From: Candidatus Poribacteria bacterium
GTDB lineage: Bacteria > Poribacteria > WGA-4E > WGA-3G
DNA: 64,000 nt
Direction: 5' to 3'
Assembly: GCA_022827185.1 (NCBI GenBank)
Contig: JAJDTM010000038.1
Coordinates: 62,001-126,000, forward strand
Within the stretch, counting starts at the first letter, position 1, and every line of letters begins with the position of its first letter. Of this stretch, positions 17,609 through 25,590 are shown piece after piece. Below the pieces are notes generated by a model that ran no database searches, had not been told where the DNA came from, and was given only the letters and a program-made list of their open reading frames with translations. Position numbers and translations under genes: made by a program.

Positions 17609-18670
17609 TTAGACTTCGCCATCCCAATAACTCAGACTTGGGTCTTTACGGTAAATCTTTCCGACGACATAAGGCAACACTTTGTTAGAATCTGGATATT
17701 CACTCACATCGTGTGGCGTGGTCGTTCCGAGAATGAAGAACACAACGGGAGCATCGGTGTTATTCACGAACTTATGCGCGCCGATTGTGCCGGGCGGGAA
17801 CGCGATGAAATCCCCTTCCGTTACCGCCACATCGCCGCGTGGCGTTTTAAGCGTACAACTCCCTTCCATCACGTAGCACATCTCCTCACCGAAGTTGTGA
17901 AAATGCATCGGAAAACTCATCTTACCGACTTGAAGACGGATAATACGGTATCCCAAATTCTTTCCACCGATGAGTGGATCAATGTCTTTGTCCTCGAAAT
18001 CATACGGCAGTGGTGCGTTTTTATACTGCCATTCAATTTCGTCGATATGGATTCGGTTGATATAGATATCGCGCCGTGCTTGTAGGCAATCAATGAGGTG
18101 TTGACGTGCATCCTTGAAGATGGAGTGTCCATCACCGACGAGGATCGTGTTGAAGCGGAGTGCTAAAATTTTGCGGAGTTCAAGTGCTGCTTTCGGAGGG
18201 GCGTGCAGTTTAGCATCAGCCAGTAAAGTCAATGCCCCCATCGGTTCGCCTACCACCAAATCCCCAAACAGGACGGTCTGTTTCTCTGGAAAATAGAGTG
18301 CGATTTCACCGGGACTTTTCCCGTGGTTGAGATGGATGGCATGTAAGCCTGGGACAATCGCCTCACGGTCTTGAACCGTTCGGGTCGGTGTGATGTTCAA
18401 CGCGTCGGCATCGGCTTCATGCACAATCACGTCAGCACCTGTCCATTCCTGAAAGGTAGCGGCTTCGCGTTCGTGATCAGCATTCGTCAGCACAATGGAC
18501 TTCGCGCCGCCGAGTGCTGTTAGGTGTTCCTTATCGGTATCGGACATCGGGACTGGATCTATCAGAATATTTCCGTCTGGACGCACCCACAAATGTCCGT
18601 TAAAATCTATCTGTCGCTCCGGACTAAAGACACTCCAACTGTACATATCTTCAAAAATCAGACGTTTCAT
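17609..18670 (-). CDS. Metallo-beta-lactamase-fold / cupin fusion
   Basis: 353 residues. Residues 1-210 follow the metallo-beta-lactamase fold: GNILIDPV, LTNADHERE, HLNHGKSPGE, VLFGDLVVGE and ILVGDGHS. The usual HxHxDH metal signature is reduced to D65-H66 within TNADHE, so the metal site is incomplete, as in some divergent subfamilies. Residues about 235-335 are a complete cupin (HFHNFGEEMCYVMEGSCTL, then GDFIAFPPGTIGAHKFVN) with a normal two-His-Glu-His metal site. A fusion of a possibly inactive hydrolase with a cupin suggests an isomerase or sensor role. A copy of repeat family 2 abuts the start codon. Confidence 0.75.
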   Translation of the reverse strand: MKRLIFEDMYSWSVFSPERQIDFNGHLWVRPDGNILIDPVPMSDTDKEHLTALGGAKSIVLTNADHEREAATFQEWTGADVIVHEADADALNITPTRTVQDREAIVPGLHAIHLNHGKSPGEIALYFPEKQTVLFGDLVVGEPMGALTLLADAKLHAPPKAALELRKILALRFNTILVGDGHSIFKDARQHLIDCLQARRDIYINRIHIDEIEWQYKNAPLPYDFEDKDIDPLIGGKNLGYRIIRLQVGKMSFPMHFHNFGEEMCYVMEGSCTLKTPRGDVAVTEGDFIAFPPGTIGAHKFVNNTDAPVVFFILGTTTPHDVSEYPDSNKVLPYVVGKIYRKDPSLSYWDGEV

Positions 18671-18770
18671 TTTTTAATTATTCCTTGCGGTTAAGGCACA
18701 ATACCTTGGAATGGAAAGGTTTTTTCTTAAACCCGCTTTCCACTTCGTTTCAAGCTACGTAATTTGGCTC
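18671..18770 (-). repeat. Repeat family 2 (SD-bearing), copy b
   Basis: Read on the minus strand: GTAGCTTGAAACGAAGTGG, a GCGGGTTTAAG core, and a 3' end AACCGCAAGGAATAATTAAA next to the ATG at 18670. The AAGGAA at its end is the only ribosome-binding site for the downstream gene. Confidence 0.55.
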
Positions 18771-18777
18771 CTTTTAG

Positions 18778-19314
18778 TTATTGACTCTTGTTGTCCTTTG
18801 AGACCAGGCCGTAGACCTCAAGTTCGTGTATGAAGGCTCTACCTAACTTTATTTGTGGGACGATTGTGCCACGCCTCGGATCAAACCGATTGGCTGCTTT
18901 TTTATCATCGGTAGTGCCGCTGATGTAGATGCGGATGGCATCTGTCACAACAGCGTTGACGCGCATTTTAATAACCGGACTTTCATTGTTCTGAATCTGC
19001 ATAATTGCACGCCAACGTCCTTCGCCTTCCAATTTCTCGTATATCATGGCGTTTATAATATTGGTCCCGTTGATGGTAATCCGATGAATCGCCTTTTGTG
19101 TAGGTAAGTTTAGGTGAATCCATCTGCCATCAGCGTATCCTCTTGTCTTTAAATCGCCGTCTATCATTCCTGGTGACGTACAGGTGACGCCTTCCGTGAC
19201 GGCGTAGTTGTACAGTTCCTGCGGTTCAAATACCATTTGCAGCACCTTGGATTGGCATCCTGAAAGGAGTACAATTGCAAGGAACATTATAGAAATAGAA
19301 AAGTAACGTCGCAT
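18778..19314 (-). CDS. Lipoprotein with discoidin-like (F5/8 type C) domain
   Basis: 178 residues. A signal peptide ends in the lipobox LLSGC at residues 16-20, and GAGGAGG precedes the ATG. The mature part reads as a galactose-binding-like beta-sandwich: MIDGDLKTRGYADGRWIHLNLP, then a central KAIHRITINGTN strand and an IHELEVYG ending, the typical layout of F5/8 type C domains. It should sit on the membrane facing outwards and bind a carbohydrate or surface ligand. No enzymatic motif is seen. An ATTATA (reverse of TATAAT) at 19350-19355 may be its -10 box, with a weak -35. Confidence 0.65.
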   Translation of the reverse strand: MRRYFSISIMFLAIVLLSGCQSKVLQMVFEPQELYNYAVTEGVTCTSPGMIDGDLKTRGYADGRWIHLNLPTQKAIHRITINGTNIINAMIYEKLEGEGRWRAIMQIQNNESPVIKMRVNAVVTDAIRIYISGTTDDKKAANRFDPRRGTIVPQIKLGRAFIHELEVYGLVSKDNKSQ

Positions 19315-19445
19315 CTTTTTTCCTCCTCTCTGTTTCCGCTTTTCAGGATATTATATCACGTTTTCGCTTTTCTTTTAAAGTAGAATTCTACGAAAAGCGT
19401 TGCTTTAAAACCGAACGTCACATATAATGCATTATCTGTATTCAG

Positions 19446-19579
19446 CAGGATTTACGCATTTTTCGATGATAACTACGTATTACCCACTGCAGGGTTTTTG
19501 CAAACGCTAAAATCCAATGCGAAGAAAGTATTTCTTCAGGGTTTTAAACCCCGCCTGCAAGGGGGCTGCGTAGGTCCTA
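19446..19579. mobile_element. MITE-like element, family 1 copy C
   Basis: Ends are CAGGATTTACGCA (19446-19458) and TGCGTAGGTCCTA (19567-19579). TTCAG flanks it on both sides (19441-19445 and 19580-19584). The interior shares the CTGCAGGGTTTTTGC and CCCCGCCTGCAAGG segments with copy A in the opposite orientation. It lies directly before the oxidoreductase gene, and an open frame running through it would be a false N-terminal extension. Confidence 0.7.
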
Positions 19580-19608
19580 TTCAGTTCAGAAGGAGAAGGA
19601 GAAAAAAT

Positions 19609-20646
19609 ATGTACAAAAGTGCGATTTTAGGGTGTCGGGGACGTGCACGTGGGCATGCTCGCGCCTACGAACACGTCAAAGGCGGGAAACTGTCCGCTAT
19701 CTGCGATATGAAGGAAGACCTTCTCAACGATTTCGGTGACGAGTTCGGGATTGATGCCCGCTACACCGATCTTGATGAGATGCTCTCCAAAGAGAAACCG
19801 GATCTGCTACACATCGTTACCGCGCCCGTGCTACGCGGCAGCAATGAACGTATCCGCTACCCGCTGATGAACCAAGCATCCGAGCACGGTGTACCCGCTG
19901 CAATCGTCGAAAAACCGATCGCCGTTGAAAGCGAAGATTGGCGACAGATTTCTGAACTTGCCGAACGCACCGAAACGAAGTTCGTTGTCAACACACAACT
20001 CAATTTCCATCCGGAGAACCTCGCACTCAAGCAAGATGTCGCTGAAGGCAAAATCGGTGCGATCAAATTTATTGAGGCAAGCGCACGTAACCCACCCGTA
20101 GACCAAGCACCGCACGTCCTACAACTCGTGTCGTCCTATATTGATAACTCGCGACCCGCAAAGGTACATGGACAAATATCAGGCGCAGGGCAGCTTGATT
20201 CTGCACAGCCTTCCCCCGCAAACGCTACGGCACTCGTGACTTACGCAAACGGCGTGCAAGCCTCGGTCGCATTCGGACCCGAAATGGCACCACGCGTACT
20301 GCCCGATACCGGAAACAACCGACACAAACGCGTCTGCGTATTCGGTGAAACAGGATTCGTCCACTGGCGATTTGAAAGTTGGGAACGGAACTTACCCGGC
20401 AGCGGTTATGAAGGTGCGGACATGAGTTACGGCGGACAAGATGTCATCGCCCAAGGCGGACTCACCGATGCAGTGTTTGAATGGCTCGATGACGAAAGCA
20501 AAGTCCATCCAACGCACTTGAAGCAATCTCTCGCCGAATTCAACCTGCTTTTGGGAATTTATTATAGCGGTCTGACAAACACTGTCGTCGAATTGCCGTT
20601 TGATCCACCCGATGGCATGATGGATATGTTCAGAGAACGGCTTTAA
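19609..20646 (+). CDS. Gfo/Idh/MocA family oxidoreductase
   Basis: 345 residues. An AGAAGGAGAAGGAG stretch precedes the ATG, while the 37 extra upstream codons are repeat sequence. The N-terminal Rossmann fold begins SAILGCRGRARGHARAY, with the dinucleotide-binding glycines in a CRGRARG variant, and continues through LSAICD and the family marker VEKPIAVE (EKP). The C-terminal alpha/beta domain follows. It is an NAD(P)-dependent sugar or inositol dehydrogenase by family; the substrate is unknown. It is followed by a palindromic tandem repeat and a cysteine desulfurase on the same strand. Confidence 0.88.
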   Translation: MYKSAILGCRGRARGHARAYEHVKGGKLSAICDMKEDLLNDFGDEFGIDARYTDLDEMLSKEKPDLLHIVTAPVLRGSNERIRYPLMNQASEHGVPAAIVEKPIAVESEDWRQISELAERTETKFVVNTQLNFHPENLALKQDVAEGKIGAIKFIEASARNPPVDQAPHVLQLVSSYIDNSRPAKVHGQISGAGQLDSAQPSPANATALVTYANGVQASVAFGPEMAPRVLPDTGNNRHKRVCVFGETGFVHWRFESWERNLPGSGYEGADMSYGGQDVIAQGGLTDAVFEWLDDESKVHPTHLKQSLAEFNLLLGIYYSGLTNTVVELPFDPPDGMMDMFRERL

Positions 20647-20647
20647 A

Positions 20648-20713
20648 AGTAGTATGCACATGCCGTGTGCCGTCCACAAAGGTAGTATGCACACGCCGTG
20701 TGCCGTTCACCTA
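20648..20713 (+). repeat. 33-bp tandem repeat containing palindromes
   Basis: Two 33-base units, each starting with GTAGTATGCACA and containing a near-perfect palindrome: GCACATGCCGTGTGC (20656-20670) and GCACACGCCGTGTGC (20689-20703). They fill the gap between the oxidoreductase and the cysteine desulfurase, as a paired operator or processing site would. Confidence 0.55.
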
Positions 20714-20732
20714 TAGAAGAGGAATAACCCTC

Positions 20733-21887
20733 GTGAATAACATCATCTACATGGACAACCATGCCACAACGCCAATTGCGCCCGAAGTGTTAGAGGCGAT
20801 GGTGCCTTATCTGACGACGCATTTCGGGAACGCTTCCAGCACGCATCCGTTTGGCATCACCGCGAAGGATGCTGTCGAAAAAGCACGCCATCAAGTCGCT
20901 GACTTGCTCGGTTGTTCAGCAGAAGAGGTTATCTTCACCAGCGGCGCGACGGAATCGGACAATCTCGCCATCAGAGGGATCGCTTACGCTTGTAGAGAGA
21001 AGGGAAACCACATCATCACAAGCACGGCGGAGCATCACGCGATCCTTGACGCCTGTCACGCTTTGGAGACAGAAGGATTTGAGACCACATATCTCCCGGT
21101 GGACACGTATGGAAGGGTAAGTCCTGACGATGTAGAGGCTGCCCTTACGCCGAAAACTGTTCTGATGAGTTTCATGTATGCGAATAATGAAGTCGGGACG
21201 ATAAATCCGATCACCGATATTGCAGCGGTCGCTGCTAAACACGGCGTGCTTTTTCACTCGGATGCGGTGCAGGGGATTGGGCAGCTGCCCTCAAACATGG
21301 AGATGCTTGGGATAGATCTCGCTTCTCTGACGGCGCACAAAATTTACGGTCCGAAGGGAATCGGCGCGCTTTATATCCGTCGGAATACCTCTCAACCACA
21401 TTCGCTTTTCCACGGCGGTGGGCAGGAAGCAGGGGTTCGACCGGGTACTTTGAACGTTGCTGGGATTGTCGGCTTAGGTGCGGCGTGTGAACTCTCTAAA
21501 AACTACATGGAGTCGGCGAAAAATCGCGTCGCAAATTTACGCGACGCGCTGCATCAGCAGTTAAACGCGTGTTTGGCGGATCTTCATCTCAATGGGCATC
21601 CTGAACAGCGATTGCCGGGCAATCTGAATCTCTGTTTTGCGGGTGTGCAGAGCCACGCTTTACTGATGGGACTTAAGAGTGTCGCGGTTTCCACAGGGTC
21701 GGCATGCGATTCTGAATCGGTGAAGGCATCACATGTCTTGGTGGCAATGGGGGTTCCGAATGAACTGGCATTGACTGCCGTCCGTTTCGGTTTAGGACGC
21801 TACAACACAGCGGAAGAGATTGATATTGTCGCTGATGAAGTCATAAAGGTCGTTAATCGGTTGCGTGCTTTAGCACCCGACTGGTAG
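20733..21887 (+). CDS. Cysteine desulfurase (NifS/IscS family)
   Basis: 384 residues from a GTG with AGAGGAA upstream; the frame extends further but through the palindromic repeat. This PLP-dependent enzyme takes sulfur from cysteine for Fe-S clusters or tRNA thiolation. Visible residues: the N-terminal IYMDNHATTPI, H101 stacking on PLP (TAEHHAIL), D177 (FHSDAVQ), the PLP lysine K203 (TAHKIYGPKG) and the catalytic C325 (STGSACDSE). The substrate loop is the NifS/IscS class I type. No iscU or iscR lies nearby. It ends 4 bases from a convergent toxin-antitoxin-like pair. Confidence 0.92.
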   Translation: MNNIIYMDNHATTPIAPEVLEAMVPYLTTHFGNASSTHPFGITAKDAVEKARHQVADLLGCSAEEVIFTSGATESDNLAIRGIAYACREKGNHIITSTAEHHAILDACHALETEGFETTYLPVDTYGRVSPDDVEAALTPKTVLMSFMYANNEVGTINPITDIAAVAAKHGVLFHSDAVQGIGQLPSNMEMLGIDLASLTAHKIYGPKGIGALYIRRNTSQPHSLFHGGGQEAGVRPGTLNVAGIVGLGAACELSKNYMESAKNRVANLRDALHQQLNACLADLHLNGHPEQRLPGNLNLCFAGVQSHALLMGLKSVAVSTGSACDSESVKASHVLVAMGVPNELALTAVRFGLGRYNTAEEIDIVADEVIKVVNRLRALAPDW

Positions 21888-21891
21888 AACA

Positions 21892-22122
21892 TTAGGAAAC
21901 TTTTTCCGTTTGTGGATGATTTTTGGCGACGTGTTTGGCAATCAGTTCACGCACCGTAGGCACCAATTCTATAGGCACTTCTATCAGCATGCTGGATTCG
22001 TCCTCAAATGCTGCTTCATCTTCGGCAACAGCTTCATCCTCCGTCTGTTGCTCGTAGTGGGCAATAACGCTCTGGACACGTTCTTCATCCCAACCCGGTG
22101 GAAATTCGTTCTGCTTTTTCAT
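21892..22122 (-). CDS. Putative antitoxin, acidic small protein
   Basis: 76 residues, strongly acidic in the middle (about residues 28-45) with a C-terminal IELVPTVRELIAKHVAKNH helix. It starts inside the stop region of the preceding gene (ATGA overlap, 22119-22122). Size, charge, overlap and order (toxin first) fit a brnTA-like antitoxin, but I see no clear DNA-binding fold and name no family. A promoter at 22441-22470 serves the pair. Confidence 0.5.
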   Translation of the reverse strand: MKKQNEFPPGWDEERVQSVIAHYEQQTEDEAVAEDEAAFEDESSMLIEVPIELVPTVRELIAKHVAKNHPQTEKVS

Positions 22123-22406
22123 CGTCTGCCTTTCCTTCGTCGTCGCCGACGGTATGCTGTCAAAGGTTTTCCGCTCAATTCATAAGCCGTAACCACAAAA
22201 ACACTATTAGGTTGCCTATCTTCAACATAGACAATTCGTAGGTAGCGACCGCTTTGTGTTTGACCTATGACTACTTTTGATCGTCTGTCTCCTGACCTCT
22301 TTTCACCGGGGTTTAGTAAAACCTCCTCTACTTCATCTTCGGTAACCCCATGGTTATAAATGTGAGGCAAACCGGTCTCGGGATCATCGTAAAAGCGAAT
22401 ATTCAT
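22119..22406 (-). CDS. DUF4258/BrnT-like small toxin candidate
   Basis: 95 residues with a basic, Arg-rich C-terminus (AYRRRRRRKGRR). The central strand pattern IYNHGVTEDEVEEVLLNPGE, then GRYLRIVYVEDRQPNSVFVVTAYEL, follows the DUF4258/BrnT relation to RelE-like ribonucleases: a KHGV-like helix followed by a beta-sheet ending in a conserved TAYE. Paired with the overlapping small acidic gene, this is a plausible type II toxin-antitoxin module. Activity is not shown by sequence alone. Confidence 0.6.
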   Translation of the reverse strand: MNIRFYDDPETGLPHIYNHGVTEDEVEEVLLNPGEKRSGDRRSKVVIGQTQSGRYLRIVYVEDRQPNSVFVVTAYELSGKPLTAYRRRRRRKGRR

Positions 22407-22440
22407 TTGCTACCTAACTATTTATTTATTAATCAGAGTA

Positions 22441-22470
22441 ATTATAGCATAAATCAAATCTAAATTGCAA
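22441..22470 (-). promoter_or_regulatory. Promoter of the toxin-antitoxin-like pair
   Basis: Minus strand TTGCAA (22465-22470), 18-base spacer, TATAAT (22441-22446), about 35 bases before the ATG at 22406. Confidence 0.55.
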
Positions 22471-22518
22471 AAGATATTGGACAGTAGAAGCGATCTTTCA
22501 GTCGTGATGCTATACCTG

Positions 22519-22547
22519 TTGCAATTTCCCTGATAACATGTTATACT
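22519..22547 (+). promoter_or_regulatory. Promoter of the acyl-activating enzyme gene
   Basis: TTGCAA (22519-22524), 17-base spacer, TATACT (22542-22547), about 60 bases before the ATG at 22606. Confidence 0.55.
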
Positions 22548-22605
22548 TCCGTCGTGAAGTTTAAGAGCATACTATCCGTAACACCTGAAAAGGAAACTGC
22601 GCCCC

Positions 22606-24663
22606 ATGCTGACCGTTGAAAAACTCATTGCTTGCGGATTGGATAATGCAGAAGCATCGAAGATTGTGGAAACTGTTAATCGACTCTTGCCAACACAGTC
22701 TCCGACAGCCTGCTGGTATGAAATTTCGCGCTACATCCTCACCCCACAACATCCGTTTGCGCTCCACCGATTCCTATATGAGACGGTATACGCCGACTTC
22801 GATCGCGCAAGATACGGACCACCACCCGCATGGTTTCCTACGGACGACGACATCACCGAAGCGAATATCACCCGTTTAATGGCTGAATTACACATCAAAA
22901 CCTATCCCGAATTCCACGCTTGGTCGATTGCGTACCGCGACACATTTTGGCAGATGATGATTGATGTATTGGGCATTAAAGCCACAGAAACGGACACCGA
23001 AGCACAAAAAGACGCAACAGGCATTTCCACAAAACTCGCGAAACTTAACATCGTTGAAAGCTGCTTTAACGCTCCTGATGATGCCGTCGCGATCGTTACG
23101 CAACGCGAAAACGACGAGAATCTATCAACACTCACATATCACGAACTGGAATCCCTCACCAACCGAGTCGCGAACGGACTTGTCGAAATCGGTATAGAAC
23201 CGGGAGATGCAGTGGCAGTTGATATGCCGATGAGCGCTGAATCCGTCGCCATCTATCTGGGGATTGTCAAAGCGGGGTGTGTCGTTATTGGCATCGCTGA
23301 TAGTTTCGCTCCGGAGGAGATAACCACCCGGCTCCGTATCGGTAATGCAAAAGCCATCTTTACACAAGACTATATCAATAGGGCAGGGAAACGACTCCCT
23401 TTGTACGAGAAAGTGATCGCTGCAAACGCACCAAAAGCGATTGTTTTTTGTTCTGAAGGTGGTGACACTATTGCGCGAACCGAACGTGAAGACGATACGA
23501 CATGGGATGCCTTCCTTAGTGACGAGGAGACATTTACCGCTATTCCGTGCTATCCCGACGCGTCTACCAATATCCTTTTCTCCTCCGGCACCACCGGTGA
23601 ACCGAAGGCGATTCCGTGGACGCATACCACACCGATCAAATCCGCGGCGGATGCCTACCTACATCATGATATCCATCCGGGTGATGTCCTCGCTTGGTAC
23701 ACAAATCTCGGTTGGATGATGGGACCGTGGCTTATCTATGCAAGTCTCATCAACAGCGCCACTATTGCCCTCTATGAGGGTGTGCCGACGGGGCGCGACT
23801 TTGGTGTTTTTGTCCAGAACGCGAAGGTTAACATGTTGGGTGTTGTGCCGACCCTTGTGCGCGCGTGGAAGCATACAGACTGTATGCACGGACTCGACTG
23901 GCACGCGATCCGAGCGTTCAGTTCAACGGGTGAATGCTCAAACCCAGAGGAGATGCTTTACCTCATGTCACTCGCTGGCTATAAGCCTGTGATTGAGTAC
24001 TGCGGCGGCACTGAGATCGGAGGCGGTTATATCACCGGGACGCGTGTTCAACCCGCTGCGCCTTCAGCATTCACAACACCGGCACTCGGTTTAAATTTCT
24101 TACTCTTTGATGACGAGGGAAACCTCTCTGACAACGGTGAAGTTTTCATCGTTTCGCCATCGCTCGGTCTCTCAACAAGTCTGATCAACGCCGACCACAA
24201 TGAAGTCTATTTTGCGGAAACGCCAGGGCCAAATCTACGTCGCCACGGTGATGCGATTGAACGGTTAGGTAACGGCTTTGAAACCGAACCTTGGCTCGCG
24301 GGTGCTAAATACCGGGTACTGGGTCGCGTCGACGATACGATGAACCTGAGCGGCATCAAAGTAAGTGCTGCAGAGATTGAAGAAGTGCTTAACATCGTTA
24401 ATGGGGTTCAAGAAACAGCAGCCGTCGCTGTCTCACCGAAAGATGGCGGTCCGAGTCAACTCGTCATCTATACCGTTCTGGCAGCATCAAACGCCGAAGT
24501 AACAAAACAGGAAATTCACACTGCATTGCAAACCGCGCTCTCCCAACATCTCAATCCGCTGTTCCGTATCCACGATATCGTCATCGTGGATGCTTTACCA
24601 CGAACCGCCTCTAATAAAGTGATGCGCCGATTGTTGCGCGCCCGGAATTTTACTAAAAATTGA
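22606..24663 (+). CDS. AMP-dependent acyl-CoA synthetase
   Basis: 685 residues, the size of acetyl-/acetoacetyl-CoA-synthetase-like enzymes. It has an extra N-terminal region (about 1-150) before the adenylation core, resembling the acetyl-CoA synthetase N-terminal domain. Core motifs: the P-loop ILFSSGTTGEPKAIPWTH, the aromatic motif GWMMGPW, YCGGTEIGGGYITG, the hinge YRVLGRVDDTMNLSGIKVS, and the C-terminal catalytic lysine in LPRTASNKVMRRLL. It activates a carboxylic acid to acyl-AMP then acyl-CoA; layout and length recall plant AAE17/18-like enzymes. The substrate is unknown. It is probably transcribed alone from its own promoter. Confidence 0.88.
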   Translation: MLTVEKLIACGLDNAEASKIVETVNRLLPTQSPTACWYEISRYILTPQHPFALHRFLYETVYADFDRARYGPPPAWFPTDDDITEANITRLMAELHIKTYPEFHAWSIAYRDTFWQMMIDVLGIKATETDTEAQKDATGISTKLAKLNIVESCFNAPDDAVAIVTQRENDENLSTLTYHELESLTNRVANGLVEIGIEPGDAVAVDMPMSAESVAIYLGIVKAGCVVIGIADSFAPEEITTRLRIGNAKAIFTQDYINRAGKRLPLYEKVIAANAPKAIVFCSEGGDTIARTEREDDTTWDAFLSDEETFTAIPCYPDASTNILFSSGTTGEPKAIPWTHTTPIKSAADAYLHHDIHPGDVLAWYTNLGWMMGPWLIYASLINSATIALYEGVPTGRDFGVFVQNAKVNMLGVVPTLVRAWKHTDCMHGLDWHAIRAFSSTGECSNPEEMLYLMSLAGYKPVIEYCGGTEIGGGYITGTRVQPAAPSAFTTPALGLNFLLFDDEGNLSDNGEVFIVSPSLGLSTSLINADHNEVYFAETPGPNLRRHGDAIERLGNGFETEPWLAGAKYRVLGRVDDTMNLSGIKVSAAEIEEVLNIVNGVQETAAVAVSPKDGGPSQLVIYTVLAASNAEVTKQEIHTALQTALSQHLNPLFRIHDIVIVDALPRTASNKVMRRLLRARNFTKN

Positions 24664-24688
24664 CATCTTTCGTTTTTTCAGGTATACT
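24660..24688 (+). promoter_or_regulatory. Sigma-70 promoter of the Uma2 gene
   Basis: TTGACA (24660-24665), 17-base spacer, TATACT (24683-24688); the -35 overlaps the stop codon of the preceding gene. The predicted start is about 60 bases before the Uma2 ATG. Confidence 0.65.
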
Positions 24689-24754
24689 TAACACAAATAT
24701 CCGAGTGACAGACGCTTGTTTTTTCTATCACCTTGTGGAAAAGGAGATGTTCTC

Positions 24755-25510
24755 ATGGAAACGCACCCAAATTCACGCCACATCCCTTACGCGCCCACAG
24801 AAACTGCTGATCTATACCCTGAATCGGATGGAAAACCTATGGCTGAGACGGATATGCACGCAATGGCTATCATTGATTTGCGGCACCGTTTTGACGGTTT
24901 CTTCGCGGATAACCTGGATACTTATGTCTCCGGGACGATCATGATGTATGATGTAGAGGGTCCCGGCCGCACCGCCGTCTCGCCCGATATCCTCGTCTCT
25001 TTCGGCATAGGTAAGAAACTCCGCCGCACCTATAAGGTATGGGAAGAGGGGAAGCCGCCGGACTTCGTGATGGAGTTTTCGAGCAAAGGGACGTTTCAAA
25101 ACGACTTAGGGCATAAAAAGGCACATTACGCGTCAATGGGAATACCGGAGTATTTTCTCTGCGATATAGATAGACGCTATTTGCCCACACCGCTGATGGG
25201 GTTTCGTCTCAAAGATGGGACTTATGAGCGGATACCTGAGAACGCCGATGGCAGTATCTCCTCTGTGACGTTAGGCGTATCGTTCCATCTGCTGGATGAG
25301 GGGTTGGCTGTCTATGATGAGGCGACAGGAGAGTGGCTGCAAACACCTGCAGAGGCGGCAGAGCAGCGCGCCGAACAAGAAGCCACCGCGCGAGCCGAAG
25401 CGGAAGCCGCACGCCAACAGGAAGCCGACGCACGGGCGGAAGCCGACGCGGAAGTCTCGCGTCTGCGCGAAGAACTTGAGCGTCTCAAAGCACGCTTGGC
25501 AAATGACTGA
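24755..25510 (+). CDS. Uma2 family (DUF820) PD-(D/E)xK nuclease-like protein
   Basis: 251 residues from an ATG with AAAGGAG upstream; a longer TTG frame is rejected. The fold is seen as SPDILVSFG, then PDFVMEFSSKGT (D-x-n-E-x-S/K type core) and GHKKAHYASMGIPEYFLCDI, the standard Uma2 landmarks. In the ExK position it reads EFSSK, as in many family members. Beyond residue about 205 is a long Ala/Glu/Arg-rich tail (repeats of AEQ/ARAEAE) that should form a coiled coil, followed by a heptad-like EVSRLREELERLKARL. Function is unknown; the family is often multicopy in genomes of this kind. Confidence 0.8.
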   Translation: METHPNSRHIPYAPTETADLYPESDGKPMAETDMHAMAIIDLRHRFDGFFADNLDTYVSGTIMMYDVEGPGRTAVSPDILVSFGIGKKLRRTYKVWEEGKPPDFVMEFSSKGTFQNDLGHKKAHYASMGIPEYFLCDIDRRYLPTPLMGFRLKDGTYERIPENADGSISSVTLGVSFHLLDEGLAVYDEATGEWLQTPAEAAEQRAEQEATARAEAEAARQQEADARAEADAEVSRLREELERLKARLAND

Positions 25511-25590
25511 CGCTTCGGGCATGAAGTCCCAAAAATTGTCCAAAATTTCGTGCTATTTTAGAAAATCACGCACTTGCAATGGAGACCACT

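Noticed and set aside
19498..19608. 37-codon extension of the oxidoreductase
   Set aside because: It reads through the repeat; the ATG at 19609 has a clear ribosome-binding site.
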